From: M3007 sp044226205
Lineage (GTDB): Bacteria > Bacteroidota > Bacteroidia > Chitinophagales > Saprospiraceae
Reading direction: 5' to 3'
Length of the DNA stretch: 64,000 bases
Assembly: GCA_044226205.1 (NCBI GenBank)
Contig: JBGAHL010000018.1
Coordinates: 1-64,000, forward strand
Made by a program: the position numbers and the translations under genes. The notes under the pieces are model-generated. The model was not told the origin of the DNA and searched no databases. It saw only the letters and a list, made by a program, of their open reading frames with translations. This document shows, in pieces, positions 36,845 through 45,237 of the stretch (its first letter is position 1; every line of letters begins with the position of its first letter).

Positions 36845-37144
36845 ATGACTTTCTCAGATTTGATGCAATCCGATCGCCCTGTACTGATCGATTTTTATGC
36901 CGACTGGTGCGCTCCCTGCCGCGCCATGAAGCCCGTTCTCGACGATGTAAAAGCCCGTCTGGGTGAAAATGTAAACATTTACAAAATCGACGTAGATAAA
37001 AACCAGGCACTCGCTGCCCGTTTCAATATCCGTTCCATCCCGACCCTTATGATTTTCAATAAAGGCAACGCCGTTTGGCGCAAATCGGGCATGGCTTCAT
37101 CTGCGGAACTGGTCAACGCCATCAATGCCTTCCCGGAAAACTAG
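36845..37144 (+). CDS. trxA: Thioredoxin
   Basis: 99-residue cytoplasmic thiol-disulfide oxidoreductase. The active site is DFYADWCAPCRAMKPV (WCAPC in place of the classical WCGPC), with the conserved cis-proline in RSIPTLMIF. The size is right for a single-domain thioredoxin, and there is no signal peptide. The start at ATG 36845 is preferred over a TTG two codons earlier. It has its own promoter box and is followed by a hairpin terminator, so it is a single-gene unit. Confidence 0.92.
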   Translation: MTFSDLMQSDRPVLIDFYADWCAPCRAMKPVLDDVKARLGENVNIYKIDVDKNQALAARFNIRSIPTLMIFNKGNAVWRKSGMASSAELVNAINAFPEN

Positions 37145-37194
37145 GCGTTTCCAAGAAACGGTGATTCTTGTACGAGCAAGTTTTCATCCTATAT

Positions 37195-37233
37195 CGGGGT
37201 GATACCGCCTAACGGTACTCACCCCGCTTTTTT
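37195..37233 (+). terminator. Terminator after thioredoxin
   Basis: Arms CGGGGTGATACCG and CGGTACTCACCCCG (one-base bulge), five-base loop, followed by a run of six T. Confidence 0.75.
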
Positions 37234-37267
37234 CGCCAAAATTTTTAAAAAAACGCACTCTGTCACC

Positions 37268-37663
37268 ATGTCACTTTCCGGATTTATTAAAAACCTGTTC
37301 GGCGGCGCCGAAGACGCGGGTAACGCTGTCGAGATGCCCGAAAATAACACCAAACACCCCAATCCCATCTACGACAACCTGCCCGGCAACCTGTTTAAAA
37401 AAGAATTTCAGGCCAGCAAAGGCGCCGTCCTGCTCGACGTGCGCACGCCCATGGAAGTTCGCTCCGGCGCACTGCCCGGCGCCATCGCCATCGACATTAT
37501 GTCGTCTTCGTTCGCGGCCAAAATTGCTGCGCTCGACCGCTCCAAAACCTACTTTGTGTACTGTCGGAGCGGCAATCGCAGCGCACAGGCTTGCCAGATC
37601 ATGCACCGACAAGGCTTCGACGTGCGCAACCTGATGGGCGGCATCGGCGCATGGCCCCGATAA
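37268..37663 (+). CDS. Rhodanese-like domain protein
   Basis: 131-residue single-domain rhodanese, an enzyme family that carries sulfur as a cysteine persulfide. The motif VLLDVRTPMEVRSGALPGAI opens the domain and the active loop is VYCRSGNRSAQAC, with the catalytic Cys in YCRSGNRS; the domain closes with LMGGIGAWPR. The first ~45 residues are a variable extension (GFIKNLFGGAEDAGN) without a signal peptide. The start 37268 is the first ATG after the thioredoxin terminator. It is followed by a terminator shared with the convergent PLP enzyme gene. Confidence 0.9.
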   Translation: MSLSGFIKNLFGGAEDAGNAVEMPENNTKHPNPIYDNLPGNLFKKEFQASKGAVLLDVRTPMEVRSGALPGAIAIDIMSSSFAAKIAALDRSKTYFVYCRSGNRSAQACQIMHRQGFDVRNLMGGIGAWPR

Positions 37664-37704
37664 GCAGAAATTGCATTCAGGCGTGATAATCACGCATTAA
37701 AAAT

Positions 37705-37745
37705 AGCCGGTGTTCAAGAGACCTTGAACACCGGCTTGTTTTTTA
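37705..37745. terminator. Bidirectional terminator between rhodanese and PLP-enzyme genes
   Basis: A 14-bp perfect stem (AGCCGGTGTTCAAG / CTTGAACACCGGCT), four-base loop, then TGTTTTTT; the opposite side is A-rich. Confidence 0.8.
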
Positions 37746-37764
37746 CTTCATCACTTATTCAGAT

Positions 37765-39060
37765 TCAAGGGTGGCTCGCAAACGCAGCCTCCCGAAGCGC
37801 GGTGGTTTTCACCGGCACCGAAAGCGCTTGCTCGAGGTCCCAGATCAGGTCGTCGGGGTGCTCCACGCCCACCGAAAGCCGGACCATGCCGGGCGTAATG
37901 CCCAGAGCGCGTTTGTGCGCCAGTTCCACGCCCGCGTGGGTCATCGTGTCGGGGTGCTGGGCCAGCGATTCGGTGCTGCCGAGGCTGACCGCCAGTTTGA
38001 CCAGTTTCAGGTTGTTCAGCACGGAAAATGCGCCTTCTTCGCCGCCGCTGACCTCGAAGGCCAGCATGGCCCCGGCCGAACTGTACTGCCTCTGGTAAAT
38101 TTCGTATTGCCGCGGGTCGTTTTCAGGGCTGAGAAAGCCGAGGTAGTGCACGGATTCGACCCTCGGGTGATCCTTCAAAAATGCCGCGACCAGGGCGGCG
38201 GTGGCAGCCTGGCGTTCCATACGGATGTGCAGGGTTTCGAGGCTGCGCAGCAGCAGCCAGCCGGTCCAGGGGCCGGCCATGTTGCCGAGGAAGGTGCGAA
38301 GCCCTTTGACGCGTTGCATAAAGGCTTTGCTGCCGCACACGGCGCCGGCAATCACGTCGCTGTGGCCGCCAATGTATTTGGTGGCCGAGTAAATTGAAAA
38401 ATCGGCGCCCCATTTCAGCGGGTGCTGCCAAAGCGGCCCCATGTACGTGTTGTCGACGGCCACCAGAACCCGGCGGTCGGCCTCCGAAAAACGGTCGGCC
38501 ACGGCGCGACACATGGCCAGATCGTACAGGGCATTGGTCGGGTTGGCGGGTGTTTCCACGTAGATCATGGCCAGTTTGGCCGAGGATTCCCGCAGCATTT
38601 GGTTCAGGTCCTCTTCCGTATGGTCGGGGTGAAATTCGAGGGTGTTAATGCCATAGCGCGGCAAAAAATGCCGGATAAAGTGGTCGGCGCCACCGTAGAG
38701 GGGCGTGCTGTGCAACAACAGATCGCCGGGTTTCAAAAACTCGAGCAGCACAGTGGTGATGGCGCTCATCCCGCTTTCGAAAACGGCGCAGTCTTCGGCG
38801 CTGTCCCAGAGGCACAGGCGATTTTCGAGGATTTCGAGGTCGGGGTTGTTGATGCGGCTGTAGATCAGTCCTTCCGATTCGCCTTCGCGGCGGTTGCGCA
38901 GGCCGTAGGCGACTTCGAAGTGCGCCTTGCCCATTTCAGCAGTCGGAAATGCGAAGGTGGAAGTTTGGAAGATCGGGCATTTCACGGCGCCTTCGGACCA
39001 CTCGGGGTGGTAGCCGTGCGACATCATCAGGCTTTCCGGACGAAACTTATGGTTAGTCAT
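37765..39060 (-). CDS. Cys/Met-metabolism PLP enzyme (cystathionine gamma-synthase / methionine gamma-lyase type)
   Basis: 431-residue fold-type I PLP enzyme of sulfur amino-acid metabolism. Recognisable motifs: PIFQTSTFAFPTAEMGKAHF, YSRINNPDLEILENRL, a PLP-ring stacking YGGADHFIR, VETPANPTNALYDL, VAVDNTYMGPLWQHP, and the PLP lysine in SIYSATKYIGGHSDV. The C-terminal domain has LAVSLGSTESLAQHPDTMTH. Whether it makes cystathionine or splits methionine/homocysteine cannot be decided from these motifs. It is divergent from an Lrp-family regulator, which fits the control of amino-acid-degrading lyases by Lrp. Confidence 0.9.
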   Translation of the reverse strand: MTNHKFRPESLMMSHGYHPEWSEGAVKCPIFQTSTFAFPTAEMGKAHFEVAYGLRNRREGESEGLIYSRINNPDLEILENRLCLWDSAEDCAVFESGMSAITTVLLEFLKPGDLLLHSTPLYGGADHFIRHFLPRYGINTLEFHPDHTEEDLNQMLRESSAKLAMIYVETPANPTNALYDLAMCRAVADRFSEADRRVLVAVDNTYMGPLWQHPLKWGADFSIYSATKYIGGHSDVIAGAVCGSKAFMQRVKGLRTFLGNMAGPWTGWLLLRSLETLHIRMERQAATAALVAAFLKDHPRVESVHYLGFLSPENDPRQYEIYQRQYSSAGAMLAFEVSGGEEGAFSVLNNLKLVKLAVSLGSTESLAQHPDTMTHAGVELAHKRALGITPGMVRLSVGVEHPDDLIWDLEQALSVPVKTTALREAAFASHP

Positions 39061-39115
39061 GGCGGGCAGAATTTTTCTTCAAATATCGTTTCTGCTGATT
39101 ACATTTCTGTTTCAT

Positions 39116-39123
39116 TAACTTTG
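39116..39123 (+). promoter_or_regulatory. -7 promoter box of the Lrp regulator gene
   Basis: TAACTTTG, exact match to TAnnTTTG. Transcription would start around 39127, just before the inverted repeat at 39135. Confidence 0.5.
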
Positions 39124-39134
39124 TACAGAAAATT

Positions 39135-39162
39135 TTTCTAAAAAATTATCTATATTTAGAAA
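39135..39162. promoter_or_regulatory. Inverted repeat, likely Lrp-type operator
   Basis: TTTCTAAA (39135-39142) and TTTAGAAA (39155-39162) in a very AT-rich intergenic region between the PLP enzyme and the Lrp gene, next to the inferred start of the lrp transcript. The spacing of about two turns between arm centres and the AT-rich content suit an Lrp/AsnC dimer site. Confidence 0.5.
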
Positions 39163-39222
39163 TAATGTCCAAAATGTACTTTTAAGGCCTGCCGAAACAG
39201 AAAAAAAATTGCCCACTCGTCC

Positions 39223-39696
39223 ATGTCAACGCCCGCTTACCAACCCGACGCCACCGATCTGGCCATCCTGCGCCTGTTGCAGGAGGATGCATTTTTGACA
39301 CATAAAGAAGTTGCAGCCCGGCTGGGACTGACGACAACGCCGGTGTACGAGCGCATCCGCCGGCTGGAGCGCGAGGGCATTATACAGGGATACGTAGCCC
39401 TGGTCAGTCGGGAAAAGGTGGGCAAACCGCTCGTCGTGATGTGCGCGGTGTCGCTCAAGGAGCATGCACAGGTCAGGTTGCAACAATTTGAGCGCAGCGT
39501 TTGCGCCTTGCCCGAGGTGACCGAAGTGCTGCACATTGCCGGAGGTTTCGACTATCTGCTCAAGGTAATCGTGCGCGATATGGCTGAATACCAGCATTTT
39601 ATAGTCAATAAACTGGCTGGCCTCGACAATGTCGGGCATGCGCAAAGTTCCTTCGTGCTCACCGAGTTGAAGCAAAGCACGGCCGTGCCGTTGTAG
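39223..39696 (+). CDS. Lrp/AsnC family transcriptional regulator
   Basis: 157 residues. N-terminal winged helix: DATDLAILRLLQEDAFLTHK, EVAARLGLTTTPVYERIRRL, EREGIIQGYVALV. C-terminal RAM (amino-acid sensing) domain from about 65: LVVMCAVSLKEHAQVRLQQF, EVLHIAGGFDYLLKVIVRDM. Proteins of this family respond to amino acids, and genes divergent from them are their usual targets. Here that is the Cys/Met PLP enzyme, so a sulfur amino acid is the likely effector (inference). The operator-like repeat in the shared upstream region suggests autoregulation. Confidence 0.92.
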   Translation: MSTPAYQPDATDLAILRLLQEDAFLTHKEVAARLGLTTTPVYERIRRLEREGIIQGYVALVSREKVGKPLVVMCAVSLKEHAQVRLQQFERSVCALPEVTEVLHIAGGFDYLLKVIVRDMAEYQHFIVNKLAGLDNVGHAQSSFVLTELKQSTAVPL

Positions 39697-39702
39697 CCCG
39701 AT

Positions 39703-40101
39703 TCAGGAGGCTTTTTTCGAGGAGAGGATGTCGGGACGGTATTTGACGTTGAGATTCAGCCACATCAGCCGGGAGATTCGGAAAATATAGATGAAATTGG
39801 TCGCCAGAAAGACGCCCAGCAGGCTGAAAGCGGCCGTTTGGCTCCAGCCCAGTCCCCAGTGAAACAAGGCGATGAACAGGAGGCAAAACCAGCCTGTCCA
39901 GATGTAGGAAATAAACATGGCGCCGTAGTAGTAGCCCGGTTCGGGGAAATAATTGAGGCCGCATTTGGGGCAATGGTCGTGCATTTCGAAGGGCCTGACA
40001 AACGACCAGGAGCCGGTTTCGAAGGTGTCGCCCTCGTGGCAACGCGGGCATTTGAGGTTGAAAACGCTGTAGGATTTTGATCCTTTTTGCAAAAAAGCCA
40101 T
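39703..40101 (-). CDS. DUF983 family membrane protein
   Basis: 132 residues of DUF983. Two zinc-binding pairs lie in FNLKCPRCHEGDTF and HDHCPKCGLNYFPEPGYYYG, followed by two membrane helices (about 62-82 and 88-108: YIWTGWFCLLFIALFHWG, AAFSLLGVFLATNFIYIF) and an SRLMW segment. The function of the family is unknown; in other bacteria it sits near respiratory genes. Its 3' end converges on the Lrp gene with only six bases between. Confidence 0.87.
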   Translation of the reverse strand: MAFLQKGSKSYSVFNLKCPRCHEGDTFETGSWSFVRPFEMHDHCPKCGLNYFPEPGYYYGAMFISYIWTGWFCLLFIALFHWGLGWSQTAAFSLLGVFLATNFIYIFRISRLMWLNLNVKYRPDILSSKKAS

Positions 40102-40247
40102 GACAGGTAGTGTATTTGCCGCAAAGTTGGGGGCCAGGTAGGCGGAAGTGATGGACAGAAACCATGTCTTAATTGACCTTTTTACCGGTTGGGCGCTTTG
40201 CCGCCGATGTTTGTATTTTCGCCGGCTCGTAAGAAGTCTTCCGAACC

Positions 40248-41129
40248 ATGGCCAACAAGATACCCACCTACAGCATCTGCAACCTGCTCGGCGCCGACCG
40301 GTGCATGAACGAAGTGGTCGTGATGCGTATCCACGAGTTCCTTCGCCAGCACAAGGACCTGGTGTTTCCGCATCGCCACGATTTTTACCAGATCGTGCTT
40401 TTTACGAAAGGCGGCGGGAGGCATGCGATTGATTTTCAGAGCTTTGAAGTCAAGCCGCATCAGATTTACTACATGGCGCCCGGGCAGGTACATACCTGGC
40501 AGTTCAATGACGACGTGGACGGGTATCTCGTCAATTTTAATGAGTCATTCTTCACGGCTTTTTGTCATAACCCCTTCTTTCTGAGGGAGTTCCCCTTGTT
40601 CAATACCGTGAGCGGCAGCCCGGTCAACATACTCGACATGTCGTGTTGTACGGAGGTGGAGCAAACGCTGGCCACGATGCTCGAGGAGTTTGGTCGCGAC
40701 GGCGAGTTCAAAATGGATTTGCTGAGGGGCATGTTGATCACCGTGCTGGTGCGCCTGTCGCGCGCGGCGCCAAGCACCTTCCGGGAGCACACGTCGAAGC
40801 ACAACGTGGCGCTCATGCGGCAGTTTGAAAAAATGATCGAGTTGCATTTTCGCGAGAAGCGATTGCCCAAAGACTACGCCGAAATGCTGTTTGTGACCCC
40901 CAACCACCTCAACGCGCTTTCCAAAGACGCCTTGGGAAAAAGCGCGGGCGAACTGATCCGCGACCGGGTGTTGCTCGAAGCCAAGCGCCTGCTGGTCAAT
41001 TCCGATCTGATGATCTCCCAGATCGCCGATACCCTGAATTTTGAGGACAACGCCTATTTCACCCGTTTTTTTAAAAAATACACAGGAGTGACGCCCGAGC
41101 AATTCCGGGCGACGCAGGCGGTGGGGTGA
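40248..41129 (+). CDS. AraC-family transcriptional regulator
   Basis: 293 residues. The N-terminal cupin domain senses a ligand: FPHRHDFYQIVLFTKGGGRH, IYYMAPGQVHTWQFNDDVDG, YLVNFNESFF. The C-terminal pair of helix-turn-helix motifs binds DNA: YAEMLFVTPNHLNALSKDAL with GKSAGELIRDRVLLEAKRLL, and ISQIADTLNFEDNAYFTRFF followed by KKYTGVTPEQFR. No adjacent operon is obvious: DUF983 is divergent and a repeat and a tRNA gene follow. The ligand and target are unknown. Confidence 0.9.
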   Translation: MANKIPTYSICNLLGADRCMNEVVVMRIHEFLRQHKDLVFPHRHDFYQIVLFTKGGGRHAIDFQSFEVKPHQIYYMAPGQVHTWQFNDDVDGYLVNFNESFFTAFCHNPFFLREFPLFNTVSGSPVNILDMSCCTEVEQTLATMLEEFGRDGEFKMDLLRGMLITVLVRLSRAAPSTFREHTSKHNVALMRQFEKMIELHFREKRLPKDYAEMLFVTPNHLNALSKDALGKSAGELIRDRVLLEAKRLLVNSDLMISQIADTLNFEDNAYFTRFFKKYTGVTPEQFRATQAVG

Positions 41130-41152
41130 TGGGACCTTCAGGCAGATATCCG

Positions 41153-41268
41153 TTAAACTATGACGACTATACCCACTTCACCGCCAAGGCGCGGAGACGC
41201 AAATTAATTCGCGGCCCCTTTGCGTCTCCGCGCCTTGGCGGTGAAGTGGGTATAGCCACCTTGAGTTA
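41153..41268. repeat. MITE-like palindromic element, copy 3 (37-bp perfect stem)
   Basis: Arms 41167-41203 and 41219-41255 are perfectly complementary over 37 bases (starting CTATACCCACTTCACCGCCA) around a 15-base loop containing TTCGCGGCCCC. The flanks (GTGGGTATAGCCACCTTGAG) match the right end of copy 1. This is the most intact of the three copies and lies 3' of the AraC gene. Confidence 0.85.
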
Positions 41269-41290
41269 AGGCCTCTTTCGGGAGGATAAC

Positions 41291-41324
41291 AAAAAAGGCC
41301 CGATCAAGATGATCGGACCTTTTG
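41291..41324 (-). terminator. Terminator of the tRNA-Ala gene
   Basis: On the minus strand AAAGGTCCGATCA / TGATCGGGCCTTT with a three-base loop and a run of six T; one G-U pair in the stem. It begins six bases after the tRNA 3' end. Confidence 0.8.
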
Positions 41325-41327
41325 AAG

Positions 41328-41401
<74 letters not shown>

Positions 41402-41419
41402 ATTTGCTTAAAGCGGCTG

Positions 41420-41427
41420 CAAAGATA
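41420..41427 (-). promoter_or_regulatory. -7 promoter box of the tRNA-Ala gene
   Basis: On the minus strand TATCTTTG, exact match to TAnnTTTG, 18 bases before the tRNA 5' end. Confidence 0.5.
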
Positions 41428-41459
41428 AATGTCCTCTAAACAAAACGCCAAGCCCTCAG

Positions 41460-43496
41460 TTATTTTTTTCTCAGGGTGATCGAGATCGCTTCGATCGTCT
41501 TGCCCGTCTTCTGATCGGTGCCACAAAGCGCGCCGTTTTTGCCGACGACGGGTTTGGACTGGCCTTTGAGGCGGACGGCATATTCCAATTCGTATTTGCC
41601 GGCGTTGCTCCCTTCGAGCTCGGCAGCGAAGCCCAGCAGTCGTTTTTTGCTGTCGCCGCCTACGTATTCGCCCTCCTGTTTGTTTTGCACAATACCAAGG
41701 CCCGCTACATTGGTTTTGTATTTGATTTTCAGGCCGTTTTGCGCCGATTTGAGGCGAAGCGACATCCCGACGATTTTTCTGGCAGGCTGAAAATCTCCCG
41801 TCCATTGGCCGGGTTTGAGCGGTACTTCGCCGCCCGGACTGAATTTCACCGAACCTTCGATCAGCGGTGCGGCGCCGGTTGCGGCAGCCGGCGATTTGGC
41901 TTGCAGGGCATTGGCGACGGCCAGCCCGGCATCGATACGGCCGTAGCCATAGTAAATGCTATGCCCGTTGCTGTCGTACTCGCCCGCGCCTTCATCGATG
42001 CGGGTGCACGATTTTTTGAGCATTTCTTTGACCTGTTTGGTGGTCAGATCGGGATTGGCAGCCAGCATGAGACCTACGATACCGGCCATACCCGGGCAGG
42101 CGCCCGAGGTTCCGCCGAAGGCGTCGGTGTAATTGCCATCCTGATAGCCGCCCTTGGAAAGGCGGTCGACGGTTCGAAGCCCCGTGCTGATAGGCGCTGG
42201 ATGATTGAAAGGTTTCCAGCCAAAATCGCCACTGGGAAAGCAGACCCACACGGCATCGCCGAAATCGGAATACACGCTCCGGCGGCTGGTGTCGTTGCAG
42301 GCCGCGACGGCGATAACCCCCGGGTAACTGGCGTAGCCGTCGTTGGCGGTGTCTTCGTTGCCGTTGCCGGCGGCAAAGAGGATGACGCAACCTTTGCCGC
42401 CGCGGCCTTTGGTGAGGGCGTATTCGAGGGCAAGGCGGGTGCTGTCGGGCAGGGCGGTCATGCGGTTGTGTACGGGGTCGTCGGGCGTCCACCATTCGCC
42501 GTCGGTCGGGCCCCAGGAGCAGGAAATGACGTCGGCGCCATGCTCTGCCGCCCAGGCGAAGGCATTGGCTTCGGCCATGCTGCCCAGGCCGCTGCGCAGG
42601 CGGATCGGCATGAGGAACGACTCGGGGGCGGTGCCCGAAGCGCCGTCTTTCAGCCCGGCGGCGCAAGCCATGCCGGCGCAGGCCGTTCCGTGGTTGTCGC
42701 CGTCTTCCCTGGGCCGCGGATCGGTGAGGTTGGAAGTGGCGTCGTAGGCATGTACGATGCGGCCGTTGAACTCGGGGTGATCGATGTCGACGCCGTCGTC
42801 GATGACTGCGATCGTAACGCCTTTGCCCTTGGTTTGGGCCCAGGCCGCTTCGATATTGACGTGAGCGTCGACTTTTTTGCCTTTAATGACGGTGGGCGCA
42901 AGGTGCCATTGACCTGGATGGATCATTTTATAGCGGCGCTCCTGCACCAGTTCGGGGTGGCAGTATTCGACGTTTTTTTCGGCCAGAATTTTTTCGGCAA
43001 TCTCAAACACTTTCAACCCTGTCCCCTCCGTGGCTTCCACGAAATAGGAGTTGGGTGCAAAGGGCAGTTTGTTTTTAATGGTCAGGTTGTATTTTTTCAA
43101 AACAGCCAGACAATCCTCTTCCGAGGTTTCGTCTTTGAATTTGACAAAGAAATTTTCGGTGTACAGCATCACTTCGCCGCTCTCGGCATCCTGCAGGACA
43201 CGGCCGGCAAAGCGGATATTTTCTTCCTGTTTCAATGCAGCACGCGTGAGGTCGCGTTGTTCCGTGCTGGCCGACACAGATTCGAGGCCATCGCCGGGGG
43301 CGACGCGCCGAACGGTGACGCCGGCTTCGGGGAAAGTGGCCACTTCGGTCGTTTCGGCGATCAGTTCCCGGCTTTTGCGGCTCATGGATACTTCATTGAG
43401 TTGCTGGTTGCCTTTGGTCCGGATGGCTACCATGTCGGGGCTTTCGACCAGTTCGATGGTTTTGCCTTTTTTGCCGCCGTATTTGACTTTATACAT
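41460..43496 (-). CDS. S8-family (subtilisin-like) serine peptidase
   Basis: 678 residues. The catalytic triad is Asp233 (TIAVIDDGVDIDHPEF), His269 (DGDNHGTACAGMACA) and Ser464 (FGGTSGACPGMAGIVG); the oxyanion Asn378 is in FAAGNGN. A ~200-residue N-terminal region precedes it (with YTENFFVKFKDETSEEDCLA, a propeptide-like fold) and a ~130-residue C-terminal domain follows. There is no signal peptide and no T9SS tail, unlike most subtilases of this phylum, so export by ordinary routes is not apparent. It is the last gene of the leftward run that includes the eCIS genes, 106 bases after the preceding gene; it might be cargo, a maturation protease, or unrelated. Confidence 0.9.
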   Translation of the reverse strand: MYKVKYGGKKGKTIELVESPDMVAIRTKGNQQLNEVSMSRKSRELIAETTEVATFPEAGVTVRRVAPGDGLESVSASTEQRDLTRAALKQEENIRFAGRVLQDAESGEVMLYTENFFVKFKDETSEEDCLAVLKKYNLTIKNKLPFAPNSYFVEATEGTGLKVFEIAEKILAEKNVEYCHPELVQERRYKMIHPGQWHLAPTVIKGKKVDAHVNIEAAWAQTKGKGVTIAVIDDGVDIDHPEFNGRIVHAYDATSNLTDPRPREDGDNHGTACAGMACAAGLKDGASGTAPESFLMPIRLRSGLGSMAEANAFAWAAEHGADVISCSWGPTDGEWWTPDDPVHNRMTALPDSTRLALEYALTKGRGGKGCVILFAAGNGNEDTANDGYASYPGVIAVAACNDTSRRSVYSDFGDAVWVCFPSGDFGWKPFNHPAPISTGLRTVDRLSKGGYQDGNYTDAFGGTSGACPGMAGIVGLMLAANPDLTTKQVKEMLKKSCTRIDEGAGEYDSNGHSIYYGYGRIDAGLAVANALQAKSPAAATGAAPLIEGSVKFSPGGEVPLKPGQWTGDFQPARKIVGMSLRLKSAQNGLKIKYKTNVAGLGIVQNKQEGEYVGGDSKKRLLGFAAELEGSNAGKYELEYAVRLKGQSKPVVGKNGALCGTDQKTGKTIEAISITLRKK

Positions 43497-43602
43497 GGGA
43501 AGGTTTTTTAAAAATCATGGGAAATAAAGGCTCGGGCGTTTGCCGTTGCAACACAACAACAAACGCCTTTTTCATGCCGCTGTTTCGTTTTTTCTTAAAA
43601 AA

Positions 43603-44613
43603 TCAGTTAGGGGGACTCATTTTCTCACTCTTTTTCACCCAGCTGACAAAATCGTCGCCAGCGATGACGGTACTCATGAAAAGGTAGCCTTTGTTCATGA
43701 TGTAACGGACGTCCTTTTTGACTGTTCGCAAAAAGGCCTGGTGCAACGAATACCGGCGGCCGACGAGGCAGCCTGCGGAATAAGGGCCGACGAGGTCGGG
43801 CGTTTTGTTGGGGCTGGTGGAGTGCTGGTTGATGCCGAAAGTTTTGCCGATATCGATGGGATCATTGGCCGAGCGTTTGCCGTCCTGGTTGAGATCGCGG
43901 TGCACTTTTAGGTTTTCGCGTTGCACGAGGGCCGGTTGCCAACCCTGGTGCAGGCCATCGACCCAGGCTTTGTACTGGCCGAAAGCGATGCGCGCCGCGC
44001 CTTGCGGGTTGAGCGGGTTTTTGGTGTAAAAAAGTCCCGGCTCGGTAGTAGCCTGGTCGTTGACGAGCATTTCGGGGGCGCCGGCTACGCCGATGCGGAT
44101 GACGATGCGGCGGTCGTTCCATTCGTTGAAGCGGTCGTCGTTAAGCTGACCGTCTTCATTCATTCCTTCCACGTAAACAATGTTGTACATATTGGGGCTG
44201 CGCGCGATCCAATATCCTTGCATGCGCATGTAGCGCAGCAGGCGTTTGGCGAGTACGACTGAAGGGGCATCACCGGCTTTTGCGTCGAACTGAACGGGGG
44301 TAAACGTTTCCGGCCGGGCATTGACTAGGGCTTTGAGCAGGGCGATATTGAGCAGCCGGTCGACGTACTGGATATTGGCCAGCCGGCAAAATTCAAAAAG
44401 AGCGCCGCGTGTGTTGAGGCCAATTTGGCCGTCGCCTTTGCCGACCGGTTTAAATGGCGTGGTTTTATCCCCGTTGATGACAGGGTCGAGTATGCCGAGG
44501 TCGCAAAGGCGAGCCTGGAGTTCGATCGCGGCGCCTTCGTTTTCAGGCAGGTTGAGCTCGTCGGTAAAAGTGTCGCGGCCGGCGTCGATGATTTGTTGTA
44601 ATGAATTGAACAT
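43603..44613 (-). CDS. Putative peptidoglycan-acting protein: PG-binding-like N-terminus, H...SAGC motif
   Basis: 336 residues, no signal peptide. Residues ~28-80 resemble a helical peptidoglycan-binding domain (AAIELQARLCDLGIL, QIGLNTRGALFEFCRL). The C-terminal part has DLNQDGKRSANDP, a calcium-loop-like segment, followed by NQHSTSPNK (His264) and VGPYSAGCLVG (Ser279, Cys282). That His-spacer-S.GC arrangement resembles the active site of YkuD-type L,D-transpeptidases and of phage-encoded wall enzymes. Activity is inferred from this motif only. It is in a close run with three membrane/coiled-coil genes (26-base gap to the next), which suggests a joint envelope function next to the eCIS. Confidence 0.5.
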   Translation of the reverse strand: MFNSLQQIIDAGRDTFTDELNLPENEGAAIELQARLCDLGILDPVINGDKTTPFKPVGKGDGQIGLNTRGALFEFCRLANIQYVDRLLNIALLKALVNARPETFTPVQFDAKAGDAPSVVLAKRLLRYMRMQGYWIARSPNMYNIVYVEGMNEDGQLNDDRFNEWNDRRIVIRIGVAGAPEMLVNDQATTEPGLFYTKNPLNPQGAARIAFGQYKAWVDGLHQGWQPALVQRENLKVHRDLNQDGKRSANDPIDIGKTFGINQHSTSPNKTPDLVGPYSAGCLVGRRYSLHQAFLRTVKKDVRYIMNKGYLFMSTVIAGDDFVSWVKKSEKMSPPN

Positions 44614-44639
44614 TAGGCAAATAGCGTTTTGGGAATTAG

Positions 44640-45194
44640 TTAGTTAGAAACGATTACACCCAGCAGGACGCCCAGGCCCAGGCCGATGCCGCCGCCCAGT
44701 GCGATGCCCCAGAGTTTTTTGCCAAACAGGCCTTTGCGCGATTCGCGGGCGAGTTCGAGCGAACTGTCCACCTGTTGGTCCAGGGTTGTGATGGATTCGT
44801 TGAGGAAAGCGTTGTGTTGTTCGCAGGCTTGGAGTTGTTTGACGTGGAGGTCGAGTTGCTGATTGAGGTTGAGGATGGTCAGCTGGTTGATCGTGTCGCG
44901 TTGGCGAAGCAGGCTGACCTCGTCCTGCAAGCGGCTGGAAAGTCGGCTGTTGCGGTTGCCGATATCGAGTGATTTGCGGAAGACGTTGCGGTTGAGCATG
45001 ACTGCCGGGAAGTTGCCGCCATTGAACTGCATCTGGCGCAGGTTTTCCGGATTTTCAATTTTTATCACGCTGATGGCCGCGCTGTCGGTCGGGGTTTTAA
45101 AGACATAAAAAACGTCGATGTCTTCGGGTCTTTGCGCCCATGCGGTGAGGGCGACGAAGAGGAAGCAAAAGGTGAGATTCATTCGGTTCTTCAT
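44640..45194 (-). CDS. Exported coiled-coil protein with C-terminal glycine-zipper helix
   Basis: 184 residues, family not recognised. A signal peptide (MNLTFCFLFVALTAWAQ) is followed by a short beta-like region (YVFKTPTDSAAISVIKI), a coiled coil (about 80-150, SRLQDEVSLLRQRD, LNLNQQLDLHVKQLQ) and a C-terminal helix rich in glycine (WGIALGGGIGLGLGVLLGVI) that could insert in a membrane. The layout, exported N-terminus plus coiled coil plus hydrophobic end, suits a protein spanning the periplasm. ATG at 45194 or 45182 could start it. Confidence 0.65.
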   Translation of the reverse strand: MKNRMNLTFCFLFVALTAWAQRPEDIDVFYVFKTPTDSAAISVIKIENPENLRQMQFNGGNFPAVMLNRNVFRKSLDIGNRNSRLSSRLQDEVSLLRQRDTINQLTILNLNQQLDLHVKQLQACEQHNAFLNESITTLDQQVDSSLELARESRKGLFGKKLWGIALGGGIGLGLGVLLGVIVSN

Positions 45195-45237
45195 GATTCA
45201 CAATGATTTGGATGAAACGATGGGGCGATGGCCGGGT

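Noticed and set aside
41685..43511. 608-codon plus-strand frame antisense to the subtilase
   Set aside because: Shadow frame; the minus strand holds a complete catalytic triad.
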